Shown here piece after piece: positions 28,435 through 38,800 of a stretch of 64,000 nucleotides of DNA. The DNA comes from Leptospira chreensis. GTDB lineage: Bacteria > Spirochaetota > Leptospiria > Leptospirales > Leptospiraceae. Below the pieces are notes generated by a model. The model was given only the letters and a program-made list of their open reading frames with translations. It searched no databases and was not told the origin of the DNA. Made by a program: the position numbers and the translations under genes. The stretch is from NCBI RefSeq assembly GCF_016919165.1, contig NZ_JAFFPS010000070.1, positions 1-64,000 on the forward strand, in the 5' to 3' direction. The first letter of the stretch is position 1. Each line of letters opens with the position of its first letter.

Positions 28435-29169
28435 ATGGAAATTTTTCTATTCAATAGAGATAGTAGGGTAAAGTTTCGCGTAGATTCTCCTTTGCATATC
28501 ACATTAAAAGATAAGGTAGACCATTTAACCGAATACTTGGCTTCTCCGATTAATGGTGTAGTTGTATCGGAAAAAAATATCGAGAATTTGCAATCCAGAC
28601 TAAACTCTGCTTTTCCTCAAAATGCATATATGGACACGTATCGTGATCCTCAGTTTTTTTATATTGAAGATAGAAAATCGGAAAGTTTATTTATAGGTAT
28701 TTTTGAAATTGAAATTTTAAAAATACCTATTTTGGAGATAGATTTATTGTCAAATTCGGTTTCGCTCTCCAAGGGCCCTTCGTTTTCACTGGGCAAGCCA
28801 ATAATTCTTCTTCATGGCAATAAATTGAGTTCTAGAAGGGTGGTTTTTGAAATATTAGATTCAATTATTATTAAATTAAGAAAAGAGGTATTAGAATATA
28901 ATAAGAATATTCTGGTGTCTTTTTTTTATCCTTTATATATTCCAAATGGAGTTATGTCGGAAGAATTTATTTGGGATATTTCTGGGCAATTGTTTCGCCT
29001 ATTTCAAATTATGAAGACTGGGGTTGTCGCAAAAGAAGACTTAATCAACTTTTTATCCAGAATGCAGATTCCATATAGAAAACGCAGAGATAGGCTATAT
29101 ATAAAACCGAGCCAGGGTACCGCTAGCTTCGTTTCTAAGTTCATTGTTGAAAAAATGGGGAATAATTAA
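28435..29169 (+). CDS. Uncharacterised protein upstream of giant toxin-like gene
   Basis: This 244-residue soluble protein has no signal peptide or recognised motif; it is rich in beta-strand-like hydrophobic alternation, with a basic C-terminus (RKRRDRLYIKPSQG). It is followed 38 bases later by another unknown gene and then the giant protein gene, so it may be an accessory (chaperone or secretion helper) of that locus. AT-rich like its surroundings. No Shine-Dalgarno sequence is obvious before the ATG. Confidence 0.6.
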   Translation: MEIFLFNRDSRVKFRVDSPLHITLKDKVDHLTEYLASPINGVVVSEKNIENLQSRLNSAFPQNAYMDTYRDPQFFYIEDRKSESLFIGIFEIEILKIPILEIDLLSNSVSLSKGPSFSLGKPIILLHGNKLSSRRVVFEILDSIIIKLRKEVLEYNKNILVSFFYPLYIPNGVMSEEFIWDISGQLFRLFQIMKTGVVAKEDLINFLSRMQIPYRKRRDRLYIKPSQGTASFVSKFIVEKMGNN

Positions 29170-29207
29170 ATAATTTAGTCGAGAAAAATTTGTTGTATGT
29201 AAGCTAA

Positions 29208-29792
29208 GTGCGAATTATATCAGTTAGGATGCGTAAATTGTTAACCAATCTGTCGTTAGTTGTGCTACAATTATTATTGTGGACGGATGGATATTTTGGG
29301 TCAACAGAAAAGAGAAATGCTACATTTGTATCGCATGCGAATTGGGAGACAACGGAAGATCAGGTATATGCTCCTAGCGATAAAGAAGAGAATATTTGCA
29401 AATTTTCGTCATGTTCTATAAGTGAATTAGTAGAAAAGACGGACAAGTTTCTGTCTTATTCTTTTAGCGACATAATAAATAAAGAATACGAATTTCTGGC
29501 GTTTGATGCGAACAGGAAGCACGTATTGTCTGTTGTGACCGCATCCAAAACAATCCAACCCAGCGAAGGAAAAGATAAAAAGGAAGAAGGCCACTTTGTA
29601 GTGGGTAACTTACTTATGTTAACTTCGATTGAGAAGTTAGAAAGACAAATTCCTTCTTATGCAGGACCGGCAACTAGCTATAAACATAAGTTAGTCGTAG
29701 GTCATCTGATCTTAGTTCACAACAGAACACAAACCTCAGAAATTTTAGCAATTATAGAGAAATATATTAATTTACCGCCCCCGGTAGCTTGA
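29208..29792 (+). CDS. Exported accessory protein preceding giant toxin-like gene
   Basis: The product is about 190 residues with an N-terminal signal-like segment (LLTNLSLVVLQLLLWTDGYFGS). The start is uncertain: GTG at 29208 or ATG at 29229, both before the signal segment. The mature part contains ICKFSSCSISELVEKTDKFLSYSF and a C-terminal beta-hairpin plus helix (KLVVGHLILVHNRTQTSEILAIIEKYI). Its stop lies 12 bases before the favoured ATG of the giant gene, so the two are likely co-translated. No function recognised; probably a partner of the giant protein. Confidence 0.65.
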   Translation: MRIISVRMRKLLTNLSLVVLQLLLWTDGYFGSTEKRNATFVSHANWETTEDQVYAPSDKEENICKFSSCSISELVEKTDKFLSYSFSDIINKEYEFLAFDANRKHVLSVVTASKTIQPSEGKDKKEEGHFVVGNLLMLTSIEKLERQIPSYAGPATSYKHKLVVGHLILVHNRTQTSEILAIIEKYINLPPPVA

Positions 29793-29803
29793 CGGAGAAG
29801 CAG

Positions 29804-32800
29804 ATGTTCAGTTTGAAAAAGATAAGTGAAAAAGAAATAAATCCAACACTCCCTGAAGAAACGAATCCAGTAAAACGCAAGCCGTATGGAGTTCGCCAAA
29901 TAGCAAGCCTGACTTGGTTGATAAAACAAACGAGTAGGAAATTCCGTAGACCATTTAGCCTAGATACAAAAACAGATTCTACAATAGAGAATGGGTTGTA
30001 TGCGAGTGACTTATCTGTTAAGGGTAGACTTCGGACGTGGCATAAGGTTACTGCATTCAAAGTATTAATCATATTTTTATTAGAGATAACGATCTCACCA
30101 CTTAGTGGCTTGACGGACTTGTATGCGCAAGCCTTTGGCCGCAAGGAGTTCAAAGACCCAAAGGGAAGGCTTGAGAACTATTACCAAGCTGGTAATAGTA
30201 AGACAAGTCGAGAGGATTGGGAGAATACCGTTAATTCAGGGAAGAACCTGCTGATATCGGAGTGGGAATCGAGCACACAATTAGAGATTGAACGATTAGT
30301 AAAAGAAGAAAAAGCAAAAGAGAATGGTAAGGCAGAAGTTGATTTGCGAGCGGAGCTTTCTGCAGAGCGAACACTAGTAAGAGGTGAGTGGGAGACAGAG
30401 TTAAACCGAGAGATAGATGAGAGAAAGGGTAGTTGGCAAGCAAGGATTTCTACACAAGCACTTAATATATTATATACAAAGATAAATACGACAGCAATCC
30501 AGCAGGCAATTTTAGAGGCAGAAGCAGAGCTTAAATCCATACAAGGAACAGTAGAAGAGAAAGTTAATAAGTGGGACACAACGATAAAACCGAAGTTGCT
30601 TGGGATTAGAGCAGATTGGGAGAGTGAGTTATCGACGTTAAAGGCGACAGCGATCCAAGCAGGTGTGTCACTTACTGGTGATGAGAAAGTATCCTTTGAG
30701 CGTGAGCTAGCATGGATAGAAAAACAATTTCTTTCTTATTATGATTGGAAAGAGGGGAGTTATGTTCAGAATGCACGGCAGAATACGGTAGGACGGTTAA
30801 ATCAAGAATCGGATATAGACAACCAGCTATCGACGGAAACAGATCCTGCAGAAATCATTCGTTTGTTAATCGAAAAGACTAAGGGTAAGATTGATGAAGA
30901 GACGGGAGAATTAAAAGAAGATATCATAAAAGAGCGAGAGGACATACCGTTAGATTTTAGTTTTTCTGATGGAGATAGGGAGAAGAAGATTCTTGCAGCA
31001 CTGGATGCGGGTCAGAAGCAGTGGGAAGCGGCAATTGAGGACCTCATAGTAAAGAAACTCCAGTATGATCGCAATGTTGCGGAAAGCAGGCAGTTTGGTG
31101 AAGCGGAATGGTCGAAAGCCTATGCTGATCTTCTGAAAGAGCGAGACAATTGGTTAGCGAATTTCCAGAAGGATTTGGCAGAAGGAATTAAGGCTTGGAA
31201 TGAATCGGAATCAAGACTAAAAACCAATAAGGAGCAGGCATTAGTCGAACTTGATCGTTATGTGAATAGTCGAGTTGACAGTTGGAATTCTTATGCGAGA
31301 GGACTTGAGGGAGTTGCATTGAGTTCTGCTTCATCGATCCAAACTATCATTGATAGTATTGCTAACTTAGATGAGTTGTTAGCTGATTTACCATCGAATC
31401 ATTCATCCAGATCTATTTATATAACACAAAGGAATGGTTGGACAGAGTTATTAACCAAGTTTAGAGCTGTGGTGGCCACAGCAGAAGCAAAGATGCATGA
31501 TGACATGCGTGGACCTAATGGATTTTTGAATCCGAATTCTCCTGAGAGAGTATTAACTACCGCAGAACTAGACTTAGCAATTGCGAAAGCAGAATTGGAA
31601 GCAGCACTTAAACGTAGAGAGCGAGCCAATCAAGTATTGCAATATGCGCAGAATAATGTAACTAAAACGGCAGCAGAAATTAATTCTGAGTATGCAACAG
31701 CAAAGCAGGAATTTTTAGCGCAACAGGCTTTGTATTCTAATTTGTTGCAGTCGTTGAATGGGAACCAAGGAAGTGCTGGTTATTTTAGTTCGGTTCCAGG
31801 GGCAACAACACCTACAGGAGGCCAATCGATATTGGATCGATTGGAAGCTGCTCGTAATGGATTGAATTCGTATTGGCAGACACTAGAGCTAGCTCGAACA
31901 ACCATGGAGGAAGCTCGTAAGAAATATGAAGAGGCTTCTAAGTTACAAATTTATGTATTGAATCGAGATTTATTGGGAAATGAGCTTGGGGTTATTTCTT
32001 CAGAGGTAGATGAGTCGGATCCCGCATCGTATGCAAGGGGACTTAGGTATGATATAGAGAAGGCGAACGAGCAGATTAATAATGCAAGGGAGCTAATTCG
32101 GAACCGTGAGATTGAAGTTTATCGTCAGTATTATGAGAAGGGGAATGCGGATCGTGCACGCCAGTTTTATACAGAGTTAAGCAAACGCATTGTTAGTTTT
32201 GAAACTGATAAGGAGACATTGTCGAAATTAAAGACATTGTTTGAAAGTGGTCAGAGTTTGAGCCAGATACTGGATACTTTGGGGTCTACCTTTGTCGTTG
32301 CAAATATAGTTGGTCAGGAACAAGAAGCAGCATTTAGAGCTGAAGTATTAAGACTTAAAGAATTATTAAATAGTACATCATTAGGTGTTCCTGAGGCATT
32401 CCAAGGATGGAGAGAAACACTAACCAAGACAGAGAACAAACTTACCAATTTTCCCGCGAGTGATATCTCTCAAGATAAGGCAAAACTAGATTCCTATAAC
32501 ACGTTTGTGTTAAACTGGAAAAATAGCATCCCAGCAGCATTGCAAGAAGAGTATGATGGAGATACGATTAAATCACTCGTTGAGTATTCTGAGGAACTAT
32601 CTGCGGATTGGCAATCAGAGAAGGAGAAGGTAGAGGAAGCGAAGGCAGATTGGGCCGCTTATGTAGCAGCAAACAGTTCCTTTTTTAATGGGACTCTGGT
32701 GATGACAGATGTTGATCGCAATAACAAGGTTCTTGAAGCTGACATTAAATTCCGTGAGTTGATGCGTAGTATAGCATCTTATGAATCCTTTATTGGTGAG

Positions 32801-35800
32801 ATTTCATGGGTGAAGTCTGAACTCAATAGCCATATGGAAGATTTGCTTGGTTCAGCACCAGTGATTATTAATTCCAGTTTAACAGGCACAAATAGAACAG
32901 CAGCGTTAGCCGCGGTTACTGAGTTCAGTCGCAATTTCTCAAGTATTAAAACTTCGCTCAATGATATGTTGAAAACAACATCGTCTTCATTTGCTGAAGT
33001 TGTGACATTTACAACTGAGTATGGTAATAAATTCCAAAACTGGCAAACAGCAAATGGAAAACAAAGCGGAGCATTGCTAGAGAGCACCAATTTTTTAAGC
33101 GGAGTGATCCAAAGTATGGAGAACCGTGTAAAGGTTGGTAAATGGGAATTGGACTTTCTTTTGGATCCGGAGGGGAAGGTAGAGGATCTTGCAGCGAAAG
33201 AGAAATCCGAGGAACTTGCATTAAAGGTTGAGGGAGCTGAACTCAATGACCGTGCACTTCGCTTGTTAAAAGCTAAGATTGATGAGGCGAATGCAGCAGG
33301 AGAAGACAAGTCCGTCGATAAACTCAGGGACATATATTTATCTATTAGTAATGAGTTAGATAACCTAAGAAGGGGTTGGAACGGCGCAAAAGAAAAGAGG
33401 GATGATATTTTTATTCTATCTATGGTGCAGACATATCTTGCTGAGCAAGGTGTAATGCTCTTGAAAGAGAAACCTGAGTTTTGGACGAAGGTGCTTGAAT
33501 CGTCGGATGAGTTATTAGAATTCTATGAAGATGGTGGAACCTATTCGGAAAGTGAGATTGCGAGGATCAAAAAAGAGGGGAGTGCTCTTGAAAGACAGAT
33601 TCTTTCTGACTCCATAGTTTATGGAAGTGGGATGTTTTTTGGTGGGTTTGTTGAAGGGGAAATCGCAAGGAAGTATGATGTTGTTAATGGCTTCAGGTAT
33701 TTTTCTGAAGGTATTTTGTCAGGCCAGATACTATCTGTATTAAGCGATTCAAAGTTTGCAGATCAGGAAGATCAGCAAACAGGAATTCTTTCTGAGTTCA
33801 AAACTTATCTTAGTGATAAGGGGATTTTGGGAAGTCTTGGTACTACATCGGATTATTCTTCTAGTGGAAAGAGTTCAGAAGATAACATTGCAGTTCTGAA
33901 TGCTCTTCGCGATTTCCTAATCGAAAAAAGTCGCAAAGGGGAAGCAGTCAATCCGGCGATTGCACAGATAACACAAGAGATCGGATTTTATACAGATAGG
34001 ATTGCTGATTGGGAATTTGTATTAGATAATTTTGATCTTACTCAAGCAGAAGCTGATGCGATGGTCACAGATGCACAGGCACATCGTAAAGATCTTGAAG
34101 ATGCGGGTAAACTATTTGGTGAACTCCAGTCACTGATTGCAAATACACCTGGAGATTCTTTATATTTCCAAAGGACTAAGATTGAGGAACTTGTTACTAA
34201 GTTAGAAGCGGTCGATGCAAAGATCAATTTTAGTTCAGAGATAAAATCGAAAATTGAATCTATCAAAGATTATATTTGGGGATTTTATAAGAGGGAGATA
34301 GTACAGGCTTATTTGACGGGAAGAGCAGTATCTACGAATAACGGTAAACCGGATGATGCCAATGAAACTTTGGAGAGTTTTCTAACAGGGATCCAAGCTG
34401 GAAAGTATTTCATGGGCCAAGATGGTGGAAAGAATACAGAAGTATCTGCCTTGTTTTTTGGCCGGACTTTGACGAGCCAAGAGTTGGATGAGTTGGAGGA
34501 ATACCTAATTCCTTATGACAGAAAAATCAACATTTGGAATACGGAAACTATTTCTGATTTGAGTGCTTATTTAGTAGCGGAAGACGAAGACCTAAAGCCT
34601 GCCTTAAGATTACAAATTCTATATGATACATTTGAAGCAGTTCAGAATGCAACATCCAATGGTTACTTTGTAGACCAAACAAAAATTCCGGTAGAGATGC
34701 GTGAATATGCATTATTATTTTCCTTCGAATCATATTTGGGGGGAACCACGGATCCAACAGAAATCGCTGCATTAAAAAGCCAATTTCTGTTAATGCTTGG
34801 GCCAGATAATGGAGCATACAACCAGACTAAAATCAACGAGTATCTTTCTAAACCAGGTAAAAGAAATCCTAGTTTGTATTTGCCAGAGGAGTTACGCGAG
34901 TTAGCTGCAACTTTGGATTATTTTTATCGTCCTGCGGTTGAGTTATCCGTTGAAGTTCCTGACATGGCTTCCTTAACGGACTGGCTTATGGAACAGGGAT
35001 ATTCCAGTGATCTAGCGGTCAAACTTATGGGGACAGCTCGGCTAAGTTATCTATTGGATACTTATTATGGTGAAAACCCTACCGAGTTTTTGGAGAGTGC
35101 AAGTGCTGTACTTGGCCCCATCAGTGAAGAAGAAAAGAAGATGTTTCTTCTCACCATTAATGGATATAACATTTTACCAACGACTTCGACAACATTTAAC
35201 GGGGTAAGCTTCGGATATGGAGAAGAAGTATCTGTGGAAGGAGTATGGCTTGGGATTGGGATGGGGGACTTACATGTAAGTTTACTTGAAGCCTTAGGAA
35301 AGGAACAGACGTTACTTGAGGATAAGTTCAGACAAGCAGATGTAGACTCGAGGAAAGCGAAGTTTTTATCTGATTATAAAAAGGGGAATGTTTCCGCAGA
35401 TTCTTATATTTCTTACTTATCGATTCCCAAAGAGGGGATAGGTGGAGTGGATCCTGAGGATATGATCGAAGACAAGATTAAGGAACTGAATCTTGCCGTG
35501 AACTCTAAACTGGGCTCCATGCTTGGAATGATGGAGACCTTGTCGAGTAATGCTTTTTTGACACCGACTGGTAATGCGGATGATCCTTCTCGGCTTTCTT
35601 TATCTATTGAGAAAACGATAGCTGAAGTGAACGAGTATTATTCTACCGACGGTGATTATACGAGAGCGGGAGACGGGACGTTTACCTTTGAAGCGGATCT
35701 TGGGAACCAAGTATTAACTAAAATCAACCAGTATGTGAATGCGACAAGTCCTGGATTTTCCAATGACGATGCGGATGGGATATTAAGTGGAGCTTATGGA

Positions 35801-38800
35801 TTATGGGAGTCCATGAAATCTGCGATCCAGAATGCAGCGAAGAAGATTATGACGATCTTTGGACTTAGTGCAGACTTAGCACAGGACTTACTCACATTTG
35901 CTAATTTATTCAAGGCAGCAGAAGATGCGTATAACAGTGCGAAGAATGCCTTCGACACCGCCGAGGCAGAAACGAATCTAATAGAAGAAGAGTATGCTGA
36001 TAAACAACAAGAAGTATCTGAAAGTTATTTGGAGTTGCTTGAGAAGGAGAAGACATTAGCGAATGCAGAGGCATTGGCAGATTATTTGGCGTTACTCGAG
36101 TTTTCTAAACACCCAACGCAGACAGTAGACGCGAATGGTAATATAGTCTATGATACATCGATCAAGAGTCCACTGGAACTAGCACAGAAGAGATTTGAAG
36201 CAAGAGATAAAGAATACCAAGATGCATTGAAGAAGAAGAATGATGCACAGAAGAGAGTGGATGAGCAGGTAAAGTTAGCTGAGATTGAGGCTGCAACACT
36301 TGCGGAGAAAGCTAAGGTAGAGGAATGGGCTCTTCGTTCTATGAGGTTCTCGAAGGCGGAACAACTGATGCAAGCAGAGATAAACCAGCTAAAGGCAGAT
36401 CTGAAGAGCCAGAGAGATACTATGTTTGCACAAATGGCAGGTCTATTGGGGCTTGGAGCGGGAAGTAGGGGCTCGACCTTAAACAGTTTTTCTGACACTA
36501 CATCTCAGACCTTTATATCACAAGAACAGCAACAGAAAGAAATCAATTATTATGCAAATATGATGATGGAAGGAAAAATCAATCATTATACTTTAATTGC
36601 AGCAGGTTTACTTGGTGCGGAACCAGGAATGGGTCATGAAAAGTGGGGTGTACATCCAGAAGCATTGAACCCACCTGCCGGAATCCGTTCGCTCGTTAGC
36701 ATAATTCAGACAAACAGACCTGAACCAATTATCAGTAATATGAATTTATTAATTTCGGTGATGAATGGTTCCATTCCGATTCAAAAGGATATGAAAACTG
36801 TAAATGATCGACAATTCATTATGGATAGACCGACCATTGATGATGCGATTTTACAATATGCTGATATGTTTAATATGAGATCTATACTGCAGATATTAAT
36901 TAAGTGTGGTTTCGACGGACCATCTTCTGCTTTATGTGCCATTCCTTTAAAAACGGGAGTGGATGATTTCTTGAATTCATTTTTATCGACAAGATACCAA
37001 ACGCAAGACCCGATTAATGGCATTGCCAACCAAACAAGTCAGCTAAAACAAACCACTTCTCGATTAAGGCGACTTACTGAAATAACCTCTAGTTCACAAC
37101 TAACCTCCGTTCTTTCTGAAGCGAAATGGGGTCTGACTGCCCAAGACTTAAGCTCTATCGGAAATACAACAGGGGACGTGGATAATCTAACATGGAATGT
37201 GAATGGCCAATCGCTTAAATTCACTGAACTTGTGGGTGCTGACGGTAGTGCTGTGATCCAAACGCAAGAACTTACAGATTCATTTGGAATGTATCGAAGA
37301 GGGCCTGGAAATAGCCATGTGCTTGACTATACAATATCTGGAAATGAGTTCCTATCTTCATTGTCTACTCTGGCAGAAACACAATATACCGTCGTTAGAG
37401 ATGCATACTATGCAAAAGCTGAAGGCGTTACAAACGATAAAGGTAACAAAGCGGAAAGACGTGATGTATTAGATGATAGAGAAGCATTTCTCTATAACCT
37501 ACTGCAAACAGTAAAGGGAGTGGGCGTTGAATACGGAATGTACCAAACGATCCTCCGTGATTATATGGGTTCTGACCAATCCTCAGGTGGGAAGTCACTC
37601 TCTAAAGGTCCATCTGTAGTGGATGAGATTGCGATGCTTGGCATCGACCAACAAAGAACTTTGCAACTCGCCGATTGGCGCGAGATAGAGAAGAACTTCA
37701 GTAATCGAAAACTAGATTGGTTAGAAAATTTAACCTATATCAGGGAAACGGGCCTAGCTCGTTTTGATAAAATAGATACGCAGTTCCGCAATGATTGGGA
37801 AGCGTGGCGAACCAAGTTTGATGCGGATGCGAAAGCAGGTGCAGATAAGTATATCGAAGCCATCAAAGATACGTTAGCTGCTAAGGATGCCTGGGTGAGT
37901 GAGTTTGTTGCGGTTTCTAAACAAGCTTCCTCAGAAAACCAATTGGCCGACTTATATGCTCGTATCCAAGGTAAGATCAGTTCTATGCAAAAGGATCTAC
38001 CGACAGGTGTGTCCATGAACTTAAATGCCAACGATATTTTATCGCAATATGCGAAGAGTATGCCAAATCCCTTGGATGATCGCTGGCTTGAGAGTGTAAA
38101 GAATGTAAACACAGATATGTTCTTAACACGAATCTCCCAGCAGAACTTTGATTTATCGGAAGTGATGTCTGAGTTTGAGGCATTACAAGAGGAGCTGAAA
38201 AAACGATTAACGGCCCTTGGAAAAATCCAAGCATTAACCAGCTTGCAGATGATGGATCAAAACTATGAAAAAATTATCAATACAGCTAATAAAGAATTAC
38301 AATCTCGGATGGACTCTGAGATGGGATCCTCTGGGTTCTTAAGAAATGGTGATCTGTATGGAAAGATCAGCGCTGCCACTGGAATACCAATAATAGTTAG
38401 AAACTTTATCCCTTTTAAATTTGGCGGAATCTCCGTTCCCAAGGTGAAAGATTCGAAAGGAAAGTCTTGGGATATGACGGACCTTGAAGCTTTAACCAGC
38501 GAACAAGGACCTTCTGCAAATGACCTAGAGGCAATGGCGGAAGTTGCCATCATGGGTATGGAGAATGCATTCAAAACCATCTACGATCCAAGTCGTAAGG
38601 TGACTTATGAACAACCCAGTAATTTCAGCCAATACAAAATGGTAATGGCAGCATATAACCAAGCAAATAGCGGGGATCCGGAAGATCCTCCTGTTTCGCT
38701 AAACGTAAAAGATTATTTCTTAGTAGGAGAGGTTGTCGAAGGAGAATTTGGCAAACACCACCATAAGGAATTCTGGGAAATCATGTCCCAGAAAGAAACT

